Assembly: GCA_028284665.1 (NCBI GenBank)
Contig: JANQRG010000029.1
Location: 1 to 64,000, forward strand
Origin: Croceivirga sp.
GTDB lineage: Bacteria > Bacteroidota > Bacteroidia > Flavobacteriales > Flavobacteriaceae
DNA length: 64,000 nucleotides
Reading direction: 5' to 3'
In this document: in pieces, positions 25,325 through 33,349 of the stretch
Layout: every line of letters begins with the position of its first letter
How positions within the stretch are numbered: position 1 is the stretch's first letter
Position numbers and translations under genes: made by a program
Notes under the pieces: model-generated
What the model saw: the letters and a program-made list of their open reading frames with translations, nothing else
The model's database searches: none
What the model was told of the DNA's origin: nothing

Positions 25325-27211
25325 CTATTTGATCATCTCGTAACTCCTGCTGATAAATTGCGTGAGCTCTTCTCCTTTTAATAGCCCTTTGGATAAGCGT
25401 GCAAGATCCAGGGACTGATTGATCAGTCGTTCTCTTTTCTTTGCGGTCTTTGTATTTAATATTTCGTTCACCAGGTCGTGATTGGTGTTCACGATCAGAT
25501 TGAACATGTCAGGCATGTTGCCCATCCCAAACATACCGCCACCTCCAGTTTGCTGCATCTCCTTCATACGGCGTATGAACTCTGGCTCCGTTATGATGAA
25601 GGGCTGGGCCTGGCTATCCATAGCTTCCATCTGTATCGTATACCCCTTTTCACCTAAAACATTTTCAATTTCGCCTTTTAGTTTGTCTTTTTCGTCATCA
25701 GACATCTTGGAAATTGTAGTATCCTCCTTTTTTATGAGGTTGTCCACATGGTCGGCATCCACACGGGCAAAGGAGACTTTTTCCTTGGAGGTTTCCAATT
25801 TTTGCATCAGGTGGGGCACAATTGGAGAGTCTAATAACAATACTTCATAACCCTTCGCTTTTGCCGCCTCTATGTAACTGTGTTGTGCTTCTTTATCCGA
25901 TGCGTAAAGGATCACCATTTTATCATCTTTATCCGTTTGGTGATCTTTTATTTTCTTTTCCAGTTCTTCGTAGGTGAAGAATTGCCCGTCTACAGTGGGA
26001 TATAGCGCAAACTTTTCTGCTTTCTCAAAAAACTTGTCTTCAGAAAGCATTCCATATTCAATTACTACTTTAATGTCGTTCCACTTACTTTCGAAGTCTT
26101 CCCGGTTATTCTTAAAAATGGAGTTCAGTTTGTCAGCAACCTTTTTGGTGATGTAGGTGGCTATTTTCTTCACTGCTCCGTCTGCTTGCAGATAGGATCT
26201 GGAAACATTTAGGGGAATATCCGGCGAATCAATTACCCCACGAAGCATTGTCAGGAACTCCGGAACAATGCCCTCTACATTATCCGTAATAAAAACCTGA
26301 TTCTGATACAACTGGATCCTGTCCTTTTGGATATTCAGGTCCTGGGTGAGTTTGGGGAAATACAAGATTCCGGTAAGATTAAAAGGATAATCCACATTTA
26401 AGTGGATATTAAACAACGGCTCCTCAAATTGCATGGGATACAATTCCCTGTAAAAAGCACCATAATCCTCTTCCTTAAGATCAGTGGGTTTTTTGGTCCA
26501 TGCAGGAGTCGGGTTATTGATAATATCGTCTACTTCTTTTGTAGGAGCAGGGTCCTCTTCCTTAGCATCCTCAGGTTTTGGTAAGGTTTCTGTTTTAGTC
26601 CCGAATTTGATTGGAATGGGCATGAATTTGTTGTACTTCCCTAACAATTCCCGGATCCTGGAGTCCTCCAAAAACTCTACGGAGTCTTCTGCAATGTGAA
26701 GTACAATTTCTGTACCTCTGTCGGTTTTCTCGGTTGCTTCCAGTTCAAACTCGGGGGAACCATCACAAACCCAACGTACTGCCGGGGCATCTTGATAGCT
26801 CTTGGTATATATCTCTACTTTATCGGCAACCATAAAAGAAGAGTAAAATCCGAGACCAAAATGGCCTATGATCCCTGCATCTTTTTCAGCGTCTTTGTAT
26901 TTGTCCAGGAACTCCTCAGCTCCGGAAAATGCCACTTCATTAATATACTTCTTTACTTCTTCTTCCGTCATTCCGATACCCTGGTCGATGATCCGGAGTT
27001 GCTTATTGTCTTTGTCGATCTTAACTTCAATAATAGGGTCGCCATATTCAACTTTTGCCTCCCCTATAGAAGTCAAATGCTTCAATTTTAAGGTAGCGTC
27101 CGTAGCGTTGGAGATCAGTTCCCGAAGAAAGATTTCGTGATCGCTGTATAGAAACTTTTTAATTAATGGAAAAATATTTTCTACCGATACATTTATTTTA
27201 CCTGTGGCCAT
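25325..27211 (-). CDS. htpG: Chaperone HtpG (bacterial Hsp90)
   Basis: 628 residues, normal for HtpG. The N-terminal ATPase domain shows all GHKL motifs: ELISNATDAT near 33-42, DQGIGMTEEE near 77, and GHFGLGFYSSFMVADKV near 115. The middle domain includes NVSRSYLQ, and the C-terminal dimerisation region ends QFISRSYEMIK. The stretch GGGGMFGMGN in the C-terminal domain is a glycine-rich insertion often seen in Bacteroidota. Cytosolic ATP-dependent chaperone induced by heat. Single-gene unit. Confidence 0.98.
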   Translation of the reverse strand: MATGKINVSVENIFPLIKKFLYSDHEIFLRELISNATDATLKLKHLTSIGEAKVEYGDPIIEVKIDKDNKQLRIIDQGIGMTEEEVKKYINEVAFSGAEEFLDKYKDAEKDAGIIGHFGLGFYSSFMVADKVEIYTKSYQDAPAVRWVCDGSPEFELEATEKTDRGTEIVLHIAEDSVEFLEDSRIRELLGKYNKFMPIPIKFGTKTETLPKPEDAKEEDPAPTKEVDDIINNPTPAWTKKPTDLKEEDYGAFYRELYPMQFEEPLFNIHLNVDYPFNLTGILYFPKLTQDLNIQKDRIQLYQNQVFITDNVEGIVPEFLTMLRGVIDSPDIPLNVSRSYLQADGAVKKIATYITKKVADKLNSIFKNNREDFESKWNDIKVVIEYGMLSEDKFFEKAEKFALYPTVDGQFFTYEELEKKIKDHQTDKDDKMVILYASDKEAQHSYIEAAKAKGYEVLLLDSPIVPHLMQKLETSKEKVSFARVDADHVDNLIKKEDTTISKMSDDEKDKLKGEIENVLGEKGYTIQMEAMDSQAQPFIITEPEFIRRMKEMQQTGGGGMFGMGNMPDMFNLIVNTNHDLVNEILNTKTAKKRERLINQSLDLARLSKGLLKGEELTQFISRSYEMIK

Positions 27212-27590
27212 AGCTTAACGTGTTTACTTTTAAAGTGAATCTAAACTTATCTTCATTGGTTTTCGAACTTCAGCAGAACAAAAAAAATACCAAGCCCGTA
27301 AAAATGACAATATGGCATAGTGAACTGGCTGAAACTGATGGCTCAAAACTTTAACAATTTTTATGTTTAAGTTAATTGGTATATGATTAAACATTTATTA
27401 GTTTTGTTCTGTTGTGGTAAATGATTGCTATGAAAAAGTGTTGACTACAACAAGTTTGTTTATTTATTGGTTAGGTTGTTTGAAAACGCGCTTCTTCTCG
27501 GAGGTGCGTTTTCGCTTTTTGATAGTATTACATTTAATTTAACTTAGATACTGTTTAAATAATAGTAATTTTACTTTAACAAAAAAGAAT
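27212..27590. other. 379-bp intergenic region between htpG and the TetR-like gene
   Basis: Very AT-rich. It holds the divergent promoter areas and the strong hairpin described separately at 27482-27520. I see no open frame with a plausible start on either strand and no tRNA-like fold. A sequence TTGACTACAACAAG stands about 40 bases before the hairpin and could be a promoter for a short RNA. Confidence 0.6.
27482..27520 (+). terminator. Long hairpin with T tract upstream of the TetR-like gene
   Basis: GAAAACGCGCTTCT pairs with GGAGGTGCGTTTTC over 14 positions including G-T wobbles, closed by a TCTC loop, followed by GCTTTTT. It lies in the leader of the TetR-like gene, about 70 bases before its ATG and on the same strand, with no gene before it on this strand for more than 2 kb. 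It could end a short RNA or act as a leader attenuator. Confidence 0.6.
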
Positions 27591-28250
27591 ATGGCTGCAA
27601 AAACATCTACAACAAAGATTTCTGAAGATAAGATCATTGCTTTTTACATGGACAGCGTCCTGGAGCAGGAAAGTGTTCCACATTCTATTTATAAATTTTG
27701 TAAACAGCATAAGATAAAAGAAGAGGAATTCTATGCTTTTTTCGGTTCTTTTGATGCACTGCGTAAGGCAATCTGGAACACGTTTTTCTCCAATACCATA
27801 GCGCTGCTACAGCAAAACGAGGAATATGGTAGTTTTTCCAACCAGGATAAAATGCTTACGTTCTTCTTCACGTTTTTTGAGTTGTTGACCCTCAACAGAA
27901 GCTATGTGCTTTTTACGTTAGAAGGCGATCAAAAAATGTTGGAAAAACTTTCAGAGCTAAAGGGGTTGCGGAAGCATGTTAAAGCGTTTGCTTCAGAACT
28001 TGTTGAAGCAGCAAATGCAGACAAGACTTTGCGCGTAACCAAGAGAAGCCCGGCTATTTTTTCTGAAGGTGCCTGGGTACAGTTTCTTTTTTTGTTAAAA
28101 TTTTGGATGAACGATTCTTCTTCCGGATTTGAAAGAACCGATTTGGCCATTGAAAAATCAGTGACTACCATTTTTAACGTTTTTGACAAAACCCCATTGG
28201 AAAGCCTTATCGATTTTGGGAAATTTCTATACAAAGAAAACTTTGCATAA
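27591..28250 (+). CDS. TetR-like transcriptional regulator
   Basis: 219 residues, helical. The N-terminal ~60 residues have the TetR layout: DKIIAFYMDSVLEQESVPHS, IYKFCKQHKIKEEEFYAFFG, FDALRKAIWNTFF, with the second and third segments as the helix-turn-helix. The remaining ~150 residues form a ligand/dimerisation domain rich in Phe (TFFFTFFELLTLNRSY). The recognition helix is atypical, so its DNA site cannot be guessed. Its stop is 6 bases before the AarF kinase gene; the two are often found as a pair in flavobacteria. Confidence 0.82.
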   Translation: MAAKTSTTKISEDKIIAFYMDSVLEQESVPHSIYKFCKQHKIKEEEFYAFFGSFDALRKAIWNTFFSNTIALLQQNEEYGSFSNQDKMLTFFFTFFELLTLNRSYVLFTLEGDQKMLEKLSELKGLRKHVKAFASELVEAANADKTLRVTKRSPAIFSEGAWVQFLFLLKFWMNDSSSGFERTDLAIEKSVTTIFNVFDKTPLESLIDFGKFLYKENFA

Positions 28251-28256
28251 TCTGAT

Positions 28257-29567
28257 ATGAAGACACTAGACAGGATACCTACCGGGAAAATTGAACGAGC
28301 AGGGCAGTTAGTAAAAACGGGGGTTAAAATAGGAGGGAACTACGTAAAATATTATGGGAAACGACTGGTAAACCCAGAAGTTTCTCGCGAGACCTTGGAC
28401 GAGGAAAATGCTACCGATATTTATGACGGACTGAAAAGCTTGAAAGGTAGCGCGCTTAAGGTAGCGCAAATGTTAAGTATGGAGAAAAACCTATTGCCGA
28501 GTGCGTATGTAGAAAAGTTTTCACTCTCGCAATTTTCCGTACCTCCCTTATCCGCGCCATTGGTCCGTAAGACCTTTAAAAAGTATCTTGGAAAATATCC
28601 TGAGGCCGTATTTGATTCTTTTGAGCGTGACTCCATTAATGCTGCAAGTATTGGACAGGTCCACAAGGCAACGAAAGATGGGAAGGAATTAGCGGTCAAA
28701 ATTCAATACCCAGGGGTAGCAGAGAGCATTAGTAGTGATCTGGCCATTGTTAAGCCCATTGCAATTAGAATGTTTAATCTTCAGGGCAAGGATTCCGACA
28801 AGTACTTTAAAGAAGTAGAAAACAAGTTGATTGAGGAAACGGATTATATTTTGGAATTGGAGCAAAGCCAGGAAATTACTCAGGCTTGTGTACCAATTCC
28901 CAACATTGAATTCCCGAAATACTATCCCGAGCTTTCCAGCGAAAGAATTATTACCATGGATTGGATGAAGGGAAAACATCTCAGTGAGTTTGCCAAAACT
29001 GATTTTTCCATGACCACGGGGAATACCCTTGGTCAGGCCTTATGGGATTTCTATATGTTCCAGATCCATGGGCTTAAAAAAGTGCATGCAGATCCCCATC
29101 CGGGTAATTTTCTCGTGAGTAAAGCGAATACCTTGATCGCTATCGATTTCGGGTGCATTAAAGAACTGCCCGATGAGTTCTATATTCCCTATTTTGAGTT
29201 GGCTCAGAAAGATAACATCAACGATCATGAAGTTTTCATGCAGAAGCTTTATGAATTGGAAATTCTTACCAATACGGATTCTCAACGCGAATTGGAGTTT
29301 TTTACAGCCCTCTTTAAAGAAATGCTTACCATCTTTACCCTACCCTTCAATAAGGAGGAGTTTGATTTTGGCTCAGAAGAATTCTGGGGTAAAATTGCTG
29401 GTCTCAGCGAACGCTATTCCAGGGATGAGCAAATCCGAAAGATGAATGGTAATCGAGGTTCAAAGCACTTTTTGTATATGAACCGTACTTTTTTTGGTCT
29501 CTACAACTTGTTGCATGATTTAAAAGCAACGGTAAAGGTGAACAATTTTAGAAAATACCTTAACTAA
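28257..29567 (+). CDS. AarF/UbiB-family (ABC1) atypical kinase
   Basis: 436 residues. Key UbiB-family motifs: KGSALKVAQMLSME (the KxGQ-type alanine loop region near 60), AASIGQVHKAT (~126), AVKIQYPG (nucleotide Lys, ~140), ELEQSQEITQ, then the catalytic loop VHADPHPGNFLV (~280) and IAIDFGCI (metal Asp). The family acts as an ATPase or kinase in ubiquinone/menaquinone-type lipid synthesis. Its partner TetR-like gene just upstream suggests local regulation. The stop codon directly abuts the stop of the convergent S9 peptidase gene. Confidence 0.93.
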   Translation: MKTLDRIPTGKIERAGQLVKTGVKIGGNYVKYYGKRLVNPEVSRETLDEENATDIYDGLKSLKGSALKVAQMLSMEKNLLPSAYVEKFSLSQFSVPPLSAPLVRKTFKKYLGKYPEAVFDSFERDSINAASIGQVHKATKDGKELAVKIQYPGVAESISSDLAIVKPIAIRMFNLQGKDSDKYFKEVENKLIEETDYILELEQSQEITQACVPIPNIEFPKYYPELSSERIITMDWMKGKHLSEFAKTDFSMTTGNTLGQALWDFYMFQIHGLKKVHADPHPGNFLVSKANTLIAIDFGCIKELPDEFYIPYFELAQKDNINDHEVFMQKLYELEILTNTDSQRELEFFTALFKEMLTIFTLPFNKEEFDFGSEEFWGKIAGLSERYSRDEQIRKMNGNRGSKHFLYMNRTFFGLYNLLHDLKATVKVNNFRKYLN

Positions 29568-32018
29568 CTATCGGTCTTTGCCCGGGGGATCCGGAAGCGA
29601 TGGTACTTCTTCTTTTTGTTTCACATATTTTTCCAACCACTGATCCTGTTCCCAAAGCAAATGAAGAATGCTTTCCTTTGCCCTGTAACCATGGCTTTCC
29701 TTGGGTAACATAACCAAGCGTACGGTAGCCCCCAATCCCTTTAGGGCATTAAAATAACGTTCACTTTGCATTGGATAAGTGCCGGAATTGTTGTCTGCTT
29801 CACCATGTACCAATAATAATGGGGTTTTCATTTTATCAGCATGCATAAATGGGGACATGGTATAATAAACATCGGGGGCTTCCCAATAATTCCGTTCCTC
29901 ACTTTGGAACCCAAATGGCGTAAGCGTTCGATTATAGGCTCCGCTACGAGCTATGCCAGCTGCAAAAAGGTCAGAATGCGAGAGTAAGTTGGCCACCATA
30001 AAAGCCCCGTAACTATGGCCACCCACAGCTACTCGGTTTCGGTCGATGTACCCTAATTCATCTACGGCATCTATAGCTGCTTTACCATTGGCCACAAGTT
30101 GTGATCTAAAGGTGTCATTGGGCTCGTCTTCACCTTCTCCAATTATCGGAAATGCTGCACCATCCAGCACAACATAACCTTTGGTGACCCAATAAATTGG
30201 TGAACCCCAGTAGGGATAAGTAAATTCATTAGGGTTCTGCGTATTCTGAGACGCACTATTCTTGTCCTTATATTCCCTGGGGTAGGCCCATAGGATCATA
30301 GGCTTCTTTTCCTTAGCATCTTTATCGTAACCTTTGGGTAGATAAAGTGTGCCACTTAATTCGAGACCATCTTCCCGCGTATAATTGATCACTTCCTTAT
30401 GTACGTTCTGTATACTCGTGAAGGGATTCTCAAAATCGGTCAGTTGAACAGTATTTCCTTGTTTTAAAAGGTTTTTGTAGTAGTAATTAGGATATTCACT
30501 TGCAGATTCTATACGAACTAAAAGTTGGTCCTTTTCCACGTCATAATCGATAAGGTTTTCCTTTTTACCTTCAAGCATAGAAGTATACAGCCTCGTTTTG
30601 TTACTATTAGTCAGATCCATTTTATCTACAAAAGGAAACTGCCCTTCTTTAGTGAACCCGTCCCCTAGTAGGAATGCATCGGTGCCTTTTAAAGCCAGGA
30701 CATCAATCCCGAACTTATTTCTTCTGGTAACAAAATCCCCGGGATCGTTGTACACGTCCTGGTAATTCCGGTCTTCAATAATCTTAGGGGTAACCGAAAA
30801 ATCCGAAGGATCAAAAAGATACCCTTTCAAGTTCCGGGTGTTCCACCAGTAGTCATAGGCAACAGCTACGTTTTCATTTCCCCATTCAATTTTATAGTAC
30901 CTGTTCTTAAGTTTTAGTAAGCTATTTCCTTTAGTGTTGAACGGCGCTTCAAGCTGGAATACTTCATCCCGAAAATCAACTTGTTTTTCCGGGTCGCCCT
31001 GATCCAGGGCTTCCACGTAGATCAAAGTATTTGGTCGGTCACTCCTCCATGAAAGTTCACGCATTCCCAAACGAACTGCCATAAACCCTTTTGGTAAGTC
31101 TTCAATAAGCGGAACTTCCAAAACCGTGGATATCAGACTGCCCCCAGTATCGTAGATGGCTGTGGTTGAAGGAAAGCGATAATAGGGAACTAAGTACGAA
31201 AAAGGTTTTTCTACCTGGGTTACCATAAGGTATTTGCCATCCGGAGAAAAACTAATCCCGCTGTACATTGCTGCTTCTTTCCATTTCGTTTTGGACCCAT
31301 CGAGATTTACTTTATACAGCTCAGATCGTGCCAATTGTTCAAAATTGAATTCGTCGTTCGGGTTTTTCAATAAATCCTGATACGTTCTGTTCTGTGCTTT
31401 TTTACCGTCATTGGATGATATGATTGGTCCTGTCGGAACGGCCTCTGCAACATTGATATGGTCTTTGCGATCGTCCGGCAACATTTTAACCAAAACAGAT
31501 TGCCCATCCTTAAACCAATTGATAACATCTCTCATATTGGCATTAACATTAGCTGCTGTCAATTTGGTTAGCTGAGTATCCTTAAGATTGAGAACCCAAA
31601 CCTCAACACCATTTGCCGTAGTGTTAGTCGCTGCAATCATAGATTGATCCGGAGACCATTTGAAATTTGCAAGCCTGGGATTGTTAGGCATGTTAGCAAC
31701 CTGAACCGCCTCATTAGTGCCGATTTTCTTTATCTTAATGTTATTGTAATAATTGGTGCGGCTACCAATATTTGTCTTAGGATTGATCCGCAGACCTGCC
31801 AGGCGTAATTCTGATTCAGAAAGCTCCGCAATACTCTTGTACGCATCTCGGTACAGTAGGACCATAAACCGACTATCATCGGTAATTAGAACAGAAGGGG
31901 CCAAAGGAACATCGACCAGTTCTAAGATTTCCTCCGAAGGTTTTTGATAATTGAGTTTTTCCTGTGAAAAACAGAGTGTGCCTGCCAATAGAAAGTAAAC
32001 GAATCCAATTTTTTTCAT
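29568..32018 (-). CDS. Secreted S9-family prolyl oligopeptidase-like peptidase
   Basis: 816 residues from ATG 32018, where a clear signal peptide begins (MKKIGFVYFLLAGTLCFSQ); the frame extends to 32144 but the extra residues are not hydrophobic. A seven-bladed propeller N-terminal domain (~30-560; FKWSPDQSMIAATN, SFSPDGKYLMVTQ) precedes an alpha/beta-hydrolase domain with nucleophile Ser in GGHSYGAFM, then LLLVHGEADNNS and catalytic His in PKESHGYRAKE. Similar to glutamyl or dipeptidyl peptidases of S9 type found in bacterial periplasm or outside; probable role in peptide digestion. Confidence 0.93.
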   Translation of the reverse strand: MKKIGFVYFLLAGTLCFSQEKLNYQKPSEEILELVDVPLAPSVLITDDSRFMVLLYRDAYKSIAELSESELRLAGLRINPKTNIGSRTNYYNNIKIKKIGTNEAVQVANMPNNPRLANFKWSPDQSMIAATNTTANGVEVWVLNLKDTQLTKLTAANVNANMRDVINWFKDGQSVLVKMLPDDRKDHINVAEAVPTGPIISSNDGKKAQNRTYQDLLKNPNDEFNFEQLARSELYKVNLDGSKTKWKEAAMYSGISFSPDGKYLMVTQVEKPFSYLVPYYRFPSTTAIYDTGGSLISTVLEVPLIEDLPKGFMAVRLGMRELSWRSDRPNTLIYVEALDQGDPEKQVDFRDEVFQLEAPFNTKGNSLLKLKNRYYKIEWGNENVAVAYDYWWNTRNLKGYLFDPSDFSVTPKIIEDRNYQDVYNDPGDFVTRRNKFGIDVLALKGTDAFLLGDGFTKEGQFPFVDKMDLTNSNKTRLYTSMLEGKKENLIDYDVEKDQLLVRIESASEYPNYYYKNLLKQGNTVQLTDFENPFTSIQNVHKEVINYTREDGLELSGTLYLPKGYDKDAKEKKPMILWAYPREYKDKNSASQNTQNPNEFTYPYWGSPIYWVTKGYVVLDGAAFPIIGEGEDEPNDTFRSQLVANGKAAIDAVDELGYIDRNRVAVGGHSYGAFMVANLLSHSDLFAAGIARSGAYNRTLTPFGFQSEERNYWEAPDVYYTMSPFMHADKMKTPLLLVHGEADNNSGTYPMQSERYFNALKGLGATVRLVMLPKESHGYRAKESILHLLWEQDQWLEKYVKQKEEVPSLPDPPGKDR

Positions 32019-32160
32019 GGTGTTCAACTTAAGTTCTGAGTGCCGTTCCTGTATTGCTTTAAAAATACGACAATCATTTTGTTTTCCTTCTGGTAATGAG
32101 TTGCTTTCAAAATCGATAACGGGAGAATGTTGATGATCTGACAATTGTTTTTTCTTTTTT

Positions 32161-32174
32161 TTACAGATCTGTAA
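32161..32174. promoter_or_regulatory. 14-bp perfect palindrome upstream of KAS III gene
   Basis: TTACAGATCTGTAA is a perfect palindrome lying between the S9 peptidase start (32018) and the KAS III ATG (32246), 71 bases before the latter. It directly follows a run of T/C. It is a candidate operator for a dimeric regulator, but no regulator gene is adjacent. Confidence 0.4.
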
Positions 32175-32245
32175 ATTTTATTGGTAAATTTCCCCTTTGA
32201 TGCTAACGTTTCAGATCATTTGGGTTAGCGGTAAAACGAACAAAT

Positions 32246-33253
32246 ATGTACAACTCGAAGATAACGGGCTTAGGGTATTATGTGCCGGATCATGTAGTAA
32301 CCAACGATGACCTTTCCAAAGTTATGGACACCAATGATGAATGGATCCAGGAACGGACAGGAATAAAAGAACGACGGCACGTGGACTCGGAAGCTGATAC
32401 CACCACTTCAATGGGGGTAAAAGCGGCTAAGATCGCAATTGACCGTGCGGGGATCAGTAAAGATGACATCGATTTTATTGTCTTTGCCACCCTAAGCCCG
32501 GACTATTATTTTCCAGGCCCAGGAGTTTTGGTGCAGCGGGATCTGGGGATCGCTACCGTAGGAGCACTGGATGTTCGTAATCAATGTTCGGGATTCGTAT
32601 ATGGACTTTCTGTTGCGGATCAATATGTAAAAAGTGGAATGTACAAGAACGTTTTGGTCGTTGGTTCTGAGGTACACTCCCGGGGTCTGGATATGACTAC
32701 GCGTGGTCGTGCAGTTTCTGTGATCTTTGGAGATGGCGCTGGTGCTGCGGTTATAAGTAGGGAAGAGGACCCTGCAAAAGGAATTTTATCTACCCATCTG
32801 CATTCTGAAGGACAACACGCGGAAGAATTGGCTGTGATTGCCCCTGGTATGGGAAAACGTTGGGTGACGGATATTTTAGAGGATAATAGTCCGGATGACG
32901 AATCCTACTATCCCTACATGAATGGACAGTTTGTTTTTAAAAATGCGGTAGTGCGGTTTAGTGAAGTGATCATGGAGGGGCTTAGAACGAATGATCTCCA
33001 GGCTTCGGATATTGCCCTTCTTATACCCCATCAGGCCAACCTTAGAATTTCCCAATTTGTTCAAAAGAAATTTGGACTAACCGATGACCAGGTGTACAAC
33101 AACATTACGCGTTATGGTAATACTACTGCTGCCTCAATTCCGATTGCCCTTACAGAAGCCTGGGAAGAAGGAAAAATAAAAGAAGGGGATATAGTAGTGT
33201 TGGCCGCTTTTGGTAGTGGATTTACCTGGGGTAGTGTAATAATACGTTGGTAA
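32246..33253 (+). CDS. fabH: 3-oxoacyl-ACP synthase III (KAS III, FabH-like)
   Basis: 335 residues. The Cys-His-Asn triad is present: Cys114 (VRNQCSGFVYG), His262 (LLIPHQANLR) and Asn292 (YGNTTAASIP). Residues at the N terminus (DEWIQERTGIKERRHVD) are the FabH hallmark. It condenses acyl-CoA with malonyl-ACP to begin fatty acid synthesis. The usual fabH neighbours (plsX, fabD, accB/C) are absent, so this may be a second copy or a dedicated KAS III for a secondary lipid. Monocistronic. Confidence 0.93.
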   Translation: MYNSKITGLGYYVPDHVVTNDDLSKVMDTNDEWIQERTGIKERRHVDSEADTTTSMGVKAAKIAIDRAGISKDDIDFIVFATLSPDYYFPGPGVLVQRDLGIATVGALDVRNQCSGFVYGLSVADQYVKSGMYKNVLVVGSEVHSRGLDMTTRGRAVSVIFGDGAGAAVISREEDPAKGILSTHLHSEGQHAEELAVIAPGMGKRWVTDILEDNSPDDESYYPYMNGQFVFKNAVVRFSEVIMEGLRTNDLQASDIALLIPHQANLRISQFVQKKFGLTDDQVYNNITRYGNTTAASIPIALTEAWEEGKIKEGDIVVLAAFGSGFTWGSVIIRW

Positions 33254-33259
33254 AAGAAA

Positions 33260-33292
33260 GCCCTGACGTTTCATGTAAATGAATGTCAGGGC
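33260..33292 (+). terminator. Hairpin after the KAS III gene
   Basis: GCCCTGAC and GTCAGGGC form an 8-bp stem with an extended imperfect inner part, starting 7 bases after the stop. The tract that follows (AATTGATCC) lacks a good T run on either strand, so termination strength is doubtful. Confidence 0.5.
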
Positions 33293-33349
33293 AATTGATC
33301 CCCTGGTAAGAACTAACCAACCAATATTCAACCAGGTTGACCAAGCTTG

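Noticed and set aside
29568-32144. Longer start (32144) for the S9 peptidase
   Set aside because: The extra 42 residues are hydrophilic and precede the signal peptide, which must be near the N terminus.
33260-33292. Regulatory RNA after the KAS III gene
   Set aside because: The hairpin is adequately explained as a weak terminator; no promoter or conserved loop is visible.
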